Source of the DNA: Gossypium raimondii
Lineage: Eukaryota > Streptophyta > Magnoliopsida > Malvales > Malvaceae
DNA: 64,000 nucleotides
Direction of reading: 5' to 3'
NCBI RefSeq assembly: GCF_025698545.1
Contig: NC_068566.1
Span: 46,231,192 to 46,295,191 of the forward strand
Shown: positions 1 to 10,164 of the stretch, one piece after another
Layout: every line of letters begins with the position of its first letter
Position numbering within the stretch: the stretch's first letter is position 1
Program-made: the position numbers and the translations under genes
Notes under the pieces: generated by a model
The model's database searches: none
The model's input: only the letters and a program-made list of their open reading frames with translations
Told to the model about the DNA's origin: nothing

Positions 1-1230
1 GGGTTGAACAAATGGGTTTCCATCGGGAGTAGCAAAAATGCCGTTCATGTAATAAGAGTGCCTTGGACAATCATTTAGTGGCACAAGTGGAAGGGCTGAC
101 ATCCCTAAACCATACTCACCAGCATCCATATACGACTTAAAATACCAGGACTCATCAAGGTCCATGTATGGTACAAAAAATTCTGAAGCGAACCCTTTGT
201 ACATCACATCCCTCAGCTCACCATTCTCCGAGTCCCGTACCATGACTCTTGAAATCACCAAACCAGCGCGGTGGTCAGCCTTGAGGTGAAACACCCAGTT
301 GGCCCACTTCACTATATGCCCATCTTCAACTCTAAAACTTGGTCCTTTTGGTTGTTCTATGGAAATTGGGTTCAATCGTTCCATTTGTGGTTCCTTCGTT
401 TGAGCTGTGTACCTGTAATCTGTATCGGTACTTTTTGGAATGGGGATTTCTCGGCCCGTATCAGAGAATTTCAGCACCTCCAATGTATCCAAGTCCACCG
501 TCATGACGAGCCCTTCAATGGGCCTCATGTAGAAATTGGGTGTGCTTTCTTTAGAGTAACACAGGACCTTTACAACTCTTTTGCCTTCTTCATTTGGCCC
601 AAACCAGCCTGCCGAAGGTGGTAAGCATATCAAATCTGATGATGGGACCCCTCGGGCGGCAATGGATTTGTTGAACTCCGCATTAGAGAACGGCACTTTA
701 GACGCTGCCAAAATATCATCCACAGATAGCATCGGATAGCCTGAGCTTGAATTGATGGCATGGCTAGTGATACTGCTAGAATCCAAGTCCACGGTAAGCA
801 CATGGGACTGGCCATTCAACAGAGCCAAAACTTGTGCTTTTCTTGGAAGAAGTGCGTCACCTTTGCTCCACTTCAGAACCTTGACCTTGTCTGGTTCATC
901 GAGCTGTACAGTGTGAATAGTAGGGAAGGTAAATGAAAAGGGTTCATAAGATGAGAGGATGGTCCGGACCTTGTTGATTTCCTGCACAGTAAGAGGGTCC
1001 AGTGGATGATGAGGGGCCTCAGCTGAGTGGTCTATCGAAGTTTGAGCTTGTGTCTCCAACACTGAGCTGGCCTTGGAGTTTGAGAAAATCCGGTTCTTGG
1101 AGGTGGACCATGGAGTTTGCAGTGTGGAATTAGGCAATGATGAATTGGTAGAACGGTACCATGAACCTACAACAATGAATAAAACTAAACATGAAATGAA
1201 ACAGAAATGAATACATGATGATTTTTCCAT
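1..1230 (-). CDS. Copper amine oxidase, first exon (gene A, runs off the left edge)
   Basis: The minus strand reads open for 410 codons from an ATG at 1230-1228 to the window edge. The protein opens MEKSSCIHFC, followed by a hydrophobic segment (about residues 8-24) that could be a signal anchor. It is closely similar over its whole length to the first exon of the complete copy at 27614-28852, which supports the start. Relative to that copy it has about 23 extra residues near the N terminus, around residues 40-65. It covers the N2 and N3 domains and the start of the catalytic domain, including [10 protein letters not shown], whose Asp is the family's catalytic base. Copper amine oxidases oxidise primary amines such as putrescine to aldehydes, H2O2 and ammonia, usually in apoplast or peroxisome. 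The topaquinone Tyr and copper His residues would be in exons outside the window. I see no stop or frameshift in the visible part. Confidence 0.9.
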   Translation of the reverse strand, partial: MEKSSCIHFCFISCLVLFIVVGSWYRSTNSSLPNSTLQTPWSTSKNRIFSNSKASSVLETQAQTSIDHSAEAPHHPLDPLTVQEINKVRTILSSYEPFSFTFPTIHTVQLDEPDKVKVLKWSKGDALLPRKAQVLALLNGQSHVLTVDLDSSSITSHAINSSSGYPMLSVDDILAASKVPFSNAEFNKSIAARGVPSSDLICLPPSAGWFGPNEEGKRVVKVLCYSKESTPNFYMRPIEGLVMTVDLDTLEVLKFSDTGREIPIPKSTDTDYRYTAQTKEPQMERLNPISIEQPKGPSFRVEDGHIVKWANWVFHLKADHRAGLVISRVMVRDSENGELRDVMYKGFASEFFVPYMDLDESWYFKSYMDAGEYGLGMSALPLVPLNDCPRHSYYMNGIFATPDGNPFVQP

Positions 1231-2190
1231 GATCAGATCAGAGTGGTTGTTTCTCTAATTGTGAATTTGTAATTGAGCTTTTCATGGCCACAAGAGAATG
1301 TCGCCGTCCCAATAGAATTTGTCATTTAGCATTATGGCATTAAAAACTATAAACTCTCCCCATTATTTAAATCACCGTATGACGATTGTCCATTAAAATA
1401 TACTGACGGCTAAGGTGATTAGAATTGACTAGGTAAGATAGGAATCTCCTTTTTTAACCTAAAATATTCCAACTTGATAATTTTAAATATATGATTAATT
1501 TTTTTAGTAAGGGTAAATAACATTAAATTGTTAGTAAATTTATATTTTGATCACTCAATTAAAAATGTTACAAAATAATCACTAAACTATTCGAAAGTTT
1601 TCATTTAAATCACAGAACTATTTAAGAGTTTTTATTAAGTCATTGAACTGTTAAGTGTTTTTTTTTTTAATCCAGCTAGCTAGCTTCAAATGGAAATTTG
1701 ACGATCAATACAATAGATTAGCACCCATAGACGAGTAGAGGAACATACTTTAGATCCAAGTCGATCTAACGGTCAAACTCAAAGATTAGAGGAACATACT
1801 AGGGAAAGTAATGCATAGGTTGACTTAAAAAGTTCAAACCATCCAAAGAAAATTACTTAAGTATATTTATCCGAGAAATTAACAAGGAGAAAAAAGTGGT
1901 AAAAGTTTGAAAGGATGCACCTTCGTAGGACGAAAAACCATTAAAGATTGAGATGAAAGAGAGAAAATATACAGAGCTCCCATGATAAAAGAATGAATTA
2001 AGTAATGTGATCAGTGACTAAAAAGTGAAAAAATTAGAAGAATTCATAAAAAGAACCCTTTCTCCTAATTCCAAAAAATAGAGACAGAGGTGCTTGTGAG
2101 ATCCACGTTGAGACTCTGTGCTTAATTTTTGAGTTTTTTCTCTTTACTTTCTAATTTAAATTACTCAAAAAATATGTTGATTAAATTTTA
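1231..2190. other. Upstream region of CuAO gene A, no gene seen
   Basis: AT-rich DNA. The first 100 bases upstream of the ATG still resemble the same place in the complete copy (28853-28990), for example the shared GATCAGAGTGG and the GGCCACA and TTTGTCATTTA-like stretches. The similarity then fades. Phrases around 1540-1660 about repeated 'atcactaaact' type wording look like a worn MITE arm, but I cannot find its partner arm. No convincing coding exon. Confidence 0.5.
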
Positions 2191-2300
2191 ATTTGATTGA
2201 TATCGATATTGTTGTCAGTGTAGGAAGATGTGGGTTCGAGTGCGCTGAAACACACTATCCTCCTATTTAGGAGTCGAGAAGGGTAGTTTTAGGAATTATA
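2191..2300 (+). repeat. tRNA-derived SINE-like fragment
   Basis: The stretch has a 'gatatcgatattgttgtcag' run followed by GGGTTCGAGTGCG, which resembles a pol III B box (GGTTCGANTCC). The same order of words occurs at 58428-58560, where the A-box-like part (AACTCAATTGGTATGGG) is better kept. Two dispersed copies of a tRNA-like head suggest a SINE. The A box is poor here, so this is a degraded copy and not a tRNA gene. Confidence 0.45.
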
Positions 2301-2334
2301 TAAAAAAACATATAAAAATATTAAAAAATATAAG

Positions 2335-2965
2335 AAATATTTATCTATTATCAAACATGTTGGAACATTTTCAAATATTTGTAGTGTTCCAATAACTATA
2401 AATGAATGGGTGTAATTAATCAAAAGTTATATTATTTGATTTTTTAAAAAAGAATTATAACTATTTAAATAATATTATTTGAATAGTTATAATATTAAAT
2501 GAATAATTATGTGTTTATTTTAAAGACATTATTATTCAGAAAGACACCTATTGAAATATGCCTCTATAAGGAGACATGACAATTCCTATATATAGGGATG
2601 AGATTTCATTTGAAAATCACACCAACAAATTCTAATATTCTTTCTTTCATTCCTTTATTTTCTAATATTATTAGATTATTTTATAAAGTATTACTGCAGA
2701 AATCCTTTATAGAAATTGAGTTTCTTGTCATACATTGCTCAGTGTGTAGTGGCTATTCTCGTCAGTGCAAAACGCAAATAGTCATTGGTTTCATTGTATC
2801 CTCGAGGTTAATTTGCTTGGAACTCATTGGCACACCGAAAATAAGTGGGGGCGAATATAACCTTAAAGATAGTGACTTGATACACGCCTTAGAGCCTTGT
2901 CCTATTTCTTCTTTTTCTGTTCGAGTTCCGTTCGTGTCATGGAGATTTTCTTCACCAAAGATTTG
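2335..2965 (+). repeat. LTR-like fossil fragment, probably copia-type
   Basis: This block resembles 29040-29600 in word order: a TATA-like element (CTATATATAGGG near 2587), then a shared stretch with 'actgcagaaatcctttatag', 'tcattggtttcattgtatcc' and GATACACGCC. The layout (U3-like AT-rich part, TATA box, then a transcribed-looking part) fits an LTR or LTR plus leader. No ends or target duplication could be placed. The two copies differ a lot, so the fragment looks old. Family assignment is a guess. Confidence 0.35.
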
Positions 2966-3189
2966 TACTAACAAACACATCTTTTAAATAAATGGTCCAG
3001 CACAACGTTAATATCATATCAAATTTTCAAATTAATTCACACAATAATATTCCCTAAACCCCTTAGACTGCTAAAATGATTTTTTGGAATTTACAATCAA
3101 CAATACATTACTAAAATACATTTGATTGTGATAATAATATGATCTTTTTTTTCTCAAAGGTAGATAAATTGTAAGATATATTCTATTGC

Positions 3190-3996
3190 AGGCATGGACT
3201 GGGATCTTATGGTAAGAGGAGCTTTCAAGTGCTAATCAAGACTTCAAGGGGAAGCACTTGGCCTACAAACAGGTAAATCTTTCTCAAAAGCTGGGGCAGC
3301 TCAAAGAATTTGGTTGCTTTCGAAGAAATTGACAGGCTTTAGCTCAAACCCTGATGTCACTGTTGGCATTACAGGGAAATCTTCTTGGCATGGAATGTGA
3401 TGGAACCCCAAGGTGTACCACAACACGATATCCTTATTTTCAATAGAACGATCCCTGTTCTCGATGGATTAAAGCAGAAAATCAGGGTAGAACGTATGCA
3501 TTATAACAATTGATTCATTTATCGAGTTTTATACCTTTCAGACCACACAGCAAGAGTGTCATCTCCCCTACTTTGATAAGTTAGAAGCCCACCGGCCCAT
3601 TGTTCACTCTTGTTATAAGGAGTCACCCATATCTATTCAAAAAAAGAGCTCAATAAAGAGTGCAAAATCATTAACTCAAGAGCAAAAAAAGGATAAAAGG
3701 GTTTTACCTGGTTGTTGGTGAAGGCGCTTCTTAATTGTGGAGGATCATCATGATCAAGCAAACTAGCTGCAGTTCCTCCAGGAACAATCTTGTATCCTGT
3801 TGGATTTCCTAGCCTAGACCTTTTAGAAGGATTAATCATATGAAACTCTGAGGGATCATACAATTTAAGCTTAATTTGTGCATCTTTTTCAGTCTTAGCT
3901 ATTTTTCTCTTAGCTTTCAAGTAGCTCTTCCTAGGGGATTCCCCTGGTAAACTCCGTTCCTTAACAAGATTAACATTAACAAACGAATTGTTCAAA
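3190..3996 (-). pseudogene. Copper amine oxidase 3' fragment (copy B)
   Basis: On the minus strand this carries the last part of a copper amine oxidase: part of exon 3 ([18 protein letters not shown], then [18 protein letters not shown]), the short exon 4 ([15 protein letters not shown], about 3540-3636) and part of exon 5 ([19 protein letters not shown]-like, with the third copper ligand His). It is nearly identical to 25830-26575 of the complete copy, introns included. The match stops abruptly at about 3993, in the middle of exon 3, so the N-terminal two thirds and most copper-site residues are missing. In the last exon a one-base shift near 3305 gives an early TGA. It keeps the four-G run at 3933-3938 that copy C has lost. 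It cannot make a working enzyme and is best read as the remnant of a duplicated gene. Confidence 0.85.
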
Positions 3997-5242
3997 CAAG
4001 GTGGCTGGAAAGTATTATCCAAATATCTTATTTTGTAAGCTTTTAACTTTTGCAGAAATAAGCAACGAAATTGTAATGCGATCGATATAATATATTATCA
4101 ACAAGTATTCTCGATTGAATTTTAAATCGATTGATATCAATATCGTTTTAGGCATTGTACCAAATATATATATGTCAGTATAAGAGTCAAAATACATTTT
4201 ACCCAAAAAATCTAATAATGTAGAGCTGTAGTCCACAATACTGACTTAATTTGTTTTCATTCAACCCTCAATACTGACATCACTACAGAAGAACAAACCA
4301 GAAATATTTATAAAGTTAAGAAGATGAGCTTTGACTGGAAGTGTTGGGCAGGTTGGTACCGGCAAGGGAACGCCATTGTTCTGGTGCTGCCATTCCTATA
4401 TCCTTTGGAGCCAACGTAAGAGATTGAAGAAGCCCCCATAAAATAATGGATTATTATCGGACTTTTAGTCCAAATAACAGTAGTAATAATTGAAGAAGCC
4501 TCTATATAGTCAGTCCATGTTTGGAAAGATAGATTCCGCTGCCTTGAATTGAATACACTACACAATGACGCACATGGCAGACCCCAAGTGTCCCCTCCCA
4601 CCAATTTTTTTAATAACAAGTACGCCATGCTTTATTAATTCTCTTTATTATAGTTTCTTCAAAATTTCCCCCCTAACCATGGCATAAAATAATAATAATT
4701 TTTACCTATTTCATTTTCTTTAAGGTGATTAATATATGTTTTCATAACCAGGTTAAGTTGGGTATGTGTTAATTCGTGTTTAAATCGATCTTTTAGTCCG
4801 GTTGAATGGGTCCGTTTCGATTCTTTATTCAATCATTTTAAAATTTTTCAAATCAGCACTTCAATTGACTGTTGATTCAATTGATTTGGCCGATTGATTT
4901 GATTCGATTTAGATAATATTAGAACAAATTAATTTAATGTTATAGAGTGTATCATAATTACTAAAACATGTTTGTAGACAACTAAAACTTTTAAAAGTAT
5001 CATAAATCATAAACTCATTTGTTACACATCATTTGATATTATAGAAAATTAAATATAGTTGTTTTATGTTGAAAGTTAAATATTTTTTAAATACAAGTTA
5101 ATAATTTTAATTTGTAATGTTATTCAATGATAATAACTTGTACGATATTAGTTTGAAATTATCTATTGCATTTGAAGGACTAACAGATATACAAATTAAT
5201 TTTCATTAAAGTAATACGGCAGTGACCATCGACTCTGGCTGT
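3997..5242. other. Gap between CuAO fragment and CACTA element
   Basis: AT-rich DNA with no convincing gene. On the minus strand near 4440-4330 a TATATAG-like box precedes a short open frame starting MAAPEQWRSLAGTNLPN, which ends after 25 codons. It could be the remains of a promoter and first exon, but nothing downstream supports it. The rest shows no feature I recognise. Confidence 0.4.
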
Positions 5243-5262
5243 TATCACTACACCAATATAGG

Positions 5263-5840
5263 CTTTTAGCGGCGGTTTTAGCGGCGTTTAGATGAAAAAC
5301 GCTGCTAAAGTTAGATCATTAGCGGCGCAAAACGAAAAACGCCGCTGAAAATAAGAATTAGCTGCGTTTTCCAGAAAGCGCCGCAAAAACCAAAGCCCAA
5401 CGACGCCGTTTCCGAGCTTTTGGGGATTTAGCGACGTTTTTAATCAAGCGCCACTAATAATCCTAAGCCAAACGGTGCCGTTTCCGTAGTTTTTGGGATT
5501 TAGCGGCATTTTTGGGGAAGCGCCGCTAAAAAACCTAAGCCAAACGGTGTCGTTTTCTCAGCTTTCGTGGAATTAGCGGCGCTTTGACGAAAGCGCCGCT
5601 AATGTTCAGGGATTTAGCGGCTTTTTAGGAAAGTGCCGCAAAAAAACATATGTCCAATGGCACCGTTTTCAGATCTTTCGAGGCCTTAGCGGCGTTTTTA
5701 ATGAAGCGCCGCTAATGCTTGGGGGTGCCCAACGGCACCGTTTTCTTAACTTTCAGTGGATTTAGCGGCGTTTTCTAAGAAAGCGCCGCTAATGCTTCCT
5801 TTAGCGGCGTTTTTCGGAAAGTGCCGCTAATGCTCAGGGG
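5263..5840. repeat. CACTA left subterminal repeat array, outer block
   Basis: At least ten close variants of TTAGCGGCGTTTTT paired with AAGCGCCGCTAA in head-to-head orientation, a few tens of bases apart. Between the pairs lies a second palindromic motif, AACGGTGCCGTTT or variants (for example near 5470, 5545, 5655 and 5731). These GC-rich islands stand out from the AT-rich surroundings. In the En/Spm family such motifs bind the TnpA protein; here that role is inferred. Confidence 0.85.
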
Positions 5841-6019
5841 TTTAAAATATTTTAAAATATTCGTTAAAAATGGAAAAATTAAAATACTATTATTTAAAAT
5901 AATTTTAAAGTTTTTTGGATACATTACTGATTTTTTTTAGATTATATATTAAATAATTTCTTATATAATCGTAAAAGAGATAGTATTAATTTTAAAATAT
6001 TGAATTAATTATCTCTATA

Positions 6020-6620
6020 GTATACGGTTTAGAGTTTAAAGAGTAGTCTAGGGTATGGATTTAGGGTTTGTGATTTAAAGTTTAGGGGTTAGGTATTATG
6101 CTTTAGGGGTTAGGGGATTTAGGGGTTACGATTAGGGTTTCAATGCATATCAAAGTGTTAAGTAAAATCTATCGTTTTATTTTAGGTTTTAGGGTTTAAA
6201 ATTTAAGATTTAATGTCTACGGTTTAGGGTTTAGGGTTTATGGTATACTGTTTATTAATTTGGGTTAAGTGTTTATGTGTTAGAGATTGAGTTTGGGGTT
6301 TAAGGTTTGAGTTTAGGGTTTTAGGGTTTAGTTTGAAAATTGAAGAACATTTGGATTTTACTCGGATTCATGCCATTTTGTACTACAACCATATATATAA
6401 TATAATAATATAAAATATATGTCTTGTACTACACTAACACTGGCCACACGAATTCCAAAAAATATGGTTTAGGTTTACAGTTTAGGGTTTACAGTTTAGA
6501 GTTTAGAGTTTTAGGTTTGGGGTTTAGGATTTATGATTTAAGGTTTATGGTATATTGACGGTCGAATTTTGGGGTTTGGTTGTTGGGTTTAGGGGTTAGA
6601 TTTTTAGAATATAAATGTAA
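6020..6620 (+). repeat. Degenerate telomere-like (TTTAGGG) tract inside the CACTA element
   Basis: Scattered units such as TTTAGGGTTT, GGGTTTAGGG and GTTTAGGGTTTATGG run through 600 bases, broken by AT-rich words such as TTTAGAGTTT. They resemble the plant telomere repeat TTTAGGG but are not in perfect tandem. It lies between two blocks of subterminal repeats and is part of the transposon, not a chromosome end. Confidence 0.65.
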
Positions 6621-6978
6621 ATAAGTTAAATATAAAATATTAATTCAAAAAATATATATATCAAAATGGGTTAAATCCCAAAAGCGTACATGAACAACAG
6701 TTTAATGTTCAATTGTATACATGAACTTTAGTTTAATCTAAATATTGTAAAATATTAACACAATTATTGATATAATTAACATCATTTTTCATTTATATAT
6801 TGCATACATAAATATTTATATTTATTCAATATAAAAATATATTGATGTAAATTTTTTTTTAGAACATGAATTTATTTTTTAAAAATGCATTATTCTCCCA
6901 TTTTTTATTAATTAATAATTTCATTTTATAAATTTTGTTTTAATTTTGGATCAAATTGACTTCAATCTTGTAGGAAGG

Positions 6979-7710
6979 CATTAGCGGCGCTTCAAAAAAA
7001 GCGCCGCTAAAGGTGATATATTACCGGCATTTTGTGAAGAAACGCCGAAAATTTCCTTTAACTGTAACAAAGACGGTGCCGTTTTGTTGTTTTCTTTTAG
7101 TGGCGCATTTGAAAAACGCCGCTAAAAGTGATATATTACCGGCGTTTTACGAAGAAACGCCACAAATTTCCTTTAACTGTAACAAAGACGGTGCCGTTTT
7201 GTTGTTTTCTTTTAGTGGCGCATTTTAAAAACGCCAGAAATATTTATTACGAGCTGAGGAAACGGCGTCGTTTCCTATTTTTATTAGTGGCGCTTTAGCT
7301 AAAGCGCCGCAAAAATGTTTAATGCTATCTTATAACGGTGCCGTTTTGTCCGTGTTATTAGTGGCGCATTTGAAAAACACCGCTAAAGGTGATATATTAC
7401 CGGCATTTTACGAAGAAACGCCACAAATTTCCTTTAACTGTAACGAAGACGTGCCGTTTTGTTGTTTTCTTTTAGTGGCGCATTTTAAAAACGCCACAAA
7501 TATTTATTACGAGCTAAGTAAACTGCGCCGTTTCCTATTTTTATTAGCTAAAGCGCCGCAAAAATGTTTAATGTTATCTTATAACGATGTCGTTTTGTCC
7601 GTGTTATTAGTGGCGTTTTTACTCTAAGCGCCACAAGTTTTACTCTAATGTGTGTTAAACGGCTGCGTTTGTACTGATATTAGTGGCGCTTATTGTTAAG
7701 CGCCGCAAAT
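6979..7710. repeat. CACTA left subterminal repeat array, inner block with longer tandem unit
   Basis: The same GCGGCG/CGCCGC motifs return after the telomere-like tract. Here they sit in longer repeated units of roughly 100-130 bases, with the phrases ATATTACCGGCGTTTT, TTTCCTTTAACTGTAAC and ACGGTGCCGTTTTGTTG recurring at about 7015, 7130 and 7390. Open frames through this block are by-products of the repeat and not genes. Confidence 0.75.
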
Positions 7711-7737
7711 GATTTCAATTTCATAGAAAAACATCAT

Positions 7738-8095
7738 CGTTTTTTTCCCATACATTTTACCGAAACTTAAACCCCTATCGTGACTTATCCCCCAAAATCC
7801 CATTCTCCCCCAAATCCCTAAATTTCCCCTAATCCAGATTTCCCCAAAGCCGACCTCTTGCAACGTTGCCGTTTCCTCTGGCACATCACCGTCTCCCTCT
7901 GTCGGTCTCCTCTGCCCCATACATTTAACCGAAACTTAAACCCCAACTATTGTGACTTATCCCCAAAATCCATTTCTTCCTGAAATATTGAGAAATTTCC
8001 CCTAATCCACATTTCCCCAAACCCGACCTCTTGCAACGTTGCTGTTTCCTCTGGCGCATCACCGTCTCCCTCCGTCGGTCTCCTCTACCGCAACA
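7738..8095 (+). repeat. Direct tandem duplication (about 180 bp) in the CACTA leader
   Basis: Two adjacent copies start at 'cccatacattttaccgaaac' (about 7747) and again at about 7916. Each runs through CTCTTGCAACGTTG and CCGTCTCCCTC to CGGTCTCCTCT. They differ at a modest number of sites. The block is C-rich and lies just inside the left array, where the transcript of such elements usually starts, so it may be part of a 5' leader. That role is inferred. Confidence 0.6.
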
Positions 8096-9689
8096 ATCGG
8101 TAAGTTTTTGTGATATCTTCTGCTGCAAAATATCCGTCTGTACTTGCTTCTTCTTCTTCCTGCCCTAATTACGATATTTTAAATTGTTGTAATTTAATTT
8201 AATTACTTTTAAAGTGTGCATTATGTAACAGATAAGCTATGTATACCTCTTGCATCCGTAAAAAATGATGCATTAGTTTCTGACGATTTTTTTCAGTTGC
8301 ATTTACATGGCAGTAATTTCATGGCTTTCGATGAAAATCATAGCCAAAGTATTTTAATCGGTATTTTACGGTGTTAATTATTTATTTTAGCAATACAAAT
8401 AATTATATTAAATATTAAATATCAATGTTAAACACTGCAGAGGGATTAAAATTGGAATTTTACCTAAAATTGCCATTTGAATTTAGTGTTGTTAAAATTT
8501 AGCCAGAATAAGCTTAGAATTAGGTTGGACAGAAAGCAATGGAATGGAGCTATTTTGACCAATTTATTTATATTTCTAGGTGAAAGCCCATCAAATATTG
8601 AAAACTTGACCACTTTCGAAGCTGCGGTTAGATTCTAATAACAAGTTATCAAGTATAATATCAATTTTCTGCTTTTTGTTCTTACATTATGCAATATCGT
8701 TTTTCATAACTTGCATAATTTGAGCATCATTTTATGATAAATTTGAGCTTTGCTTTATGATAAAAGTTGCAAATTGAGGGGATGTGGTTTTTAAAAAAAC
8801 ATGAAGCTTTAGGCAAATGGTTAAGAAAAAATACGGCCTACTATTAAAAAAAAGATGAGCCTTGTTTGTTGATAGCAGTAGCCATTGCTAGTGGTTCATT
8901 GTAAAATATGAGTGTTTTGAACATTGTTATGTAATGACACAGTTGAGCTTATAGGTAATGGCTTATTTTAAGAGAACCCAAATGGACTGTCACGTATTAT
9001 CAAATTGCCGTCATTCTTGTAAAAATTAAATTATACACATTTTGTTGGTGCAACAATAGATGGTGTGCTTTGCAATATAATTTCAGATGTTGAGACATCT
9101 TTTTCCATGTACCTTGTAAATCGAAATCTTTTTTACATTATACAAGATAAGGTCACATTTCATTGAGACTTCTTTAGTTGATAATGTGATGGCAATTTCG
9201 GCTACATACTTTTTAAAAATAATTATATTCAATAGTGATCATTTAAATCAAATATTTAGGGATAATACCATGTTGTGCGAATGTCAAAGGCACACCTCAC
9301 TAGCACTGTTATATTCACTTTTTAATTTCAGTTTACAACTATATGAACTAGCATAATTAAAATCAATCATTATAAATACTAATTAAATAATTTATTTAAC
9401 AATTTGTGAAATGACAAGAATTGTTGTTAAATTAAAAGCATTAAAGGCGATTAACCCTAAATTTTAAGCTATATATGCTAGTAAAAATATATACTTGGTC
9501 CAAATATATTTATTTTGTAATGCCAAATCAAAGTATTATTTCTTTAATAACAAAAGTTGTTTTGATAAATATAAAAAATTAATTGTAAATATAAATGCCA
9601 AGTCAAAGTCTTTTGATAAATTTTAACTTATTTTGATCTTTGAATTAATAAAAGCTCAAAAATATATCATATCAAAACTTGTATTTTAA

Positions 9690-10105
9690 TTTAATACATA
9701 ATTTACATAACTCACATAACTTACAAAAGTCACATACATACATAACTTAATAAATGGTACATAGCTTATATAACTTACATAATACATAACTTAAATAAAT
9801 ACATAACTTATTTAATACATTACTTACATAATAACTTACATAGCTTATATAACTTACATAACTTATATAACTTACATACTCCATAACTTACATAATTTAC
9901 TTAATACATAATCAACATATATTATATCTTAACTTACATAATAACTTACATAGCTTATAATAACCTACATAACTTACATAATACATAACTTACATATCTT
10001 TTATACTATATACATAACTTACACAATTTACTTAATACATAACTTACATTGAGAAAAATATTAACTTACATAATAACTTACATAGCTTAGTTATACTTAT
10101 CCCTA
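9690..10105. repeat. AT-rich minisatellite of ACTTACATA-type units
   Basis: About 400 bases made of irregular repeats of CATAACTTACATAA and CATAGCTTATATAACTTA. It sits just upstream of the tnp2 gene inside the CACTA element. No coding potential. Confidence 0.7.
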
Positions 10106-10164
10106 AATCCTAAATCCTAAACCCGTGCAATTTTTTGTCAACGTCAGACTTCAATAATTAAGAA

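Noticed and set aside
271-624. Open frame of 117 codons on the plus strand, with a twin at 27962-28315
   Set aside because: Both lie antisense to the CuAO first exon and are alike only because the exons are. The sense strand carries a known family.
6020-6620. True telomere or interstitial telomere site
   Set aside because: The units are degenerate, not in steady tandem, and bounded by transposon arrays on both sides.
7013-7627. Overlapping open frames of 70-101 codons
   Set aside because: They are made by translation of the subterminal repeat units and show no family likeness.
5263-7710. Regularly spaced short GC-rich repeats that look like a CRISPR array
   Set aside because: The units are imperfect, occur in both orientations, lack uniform spacers and cas genes, and sit inside a CACTA element in a plant genome.
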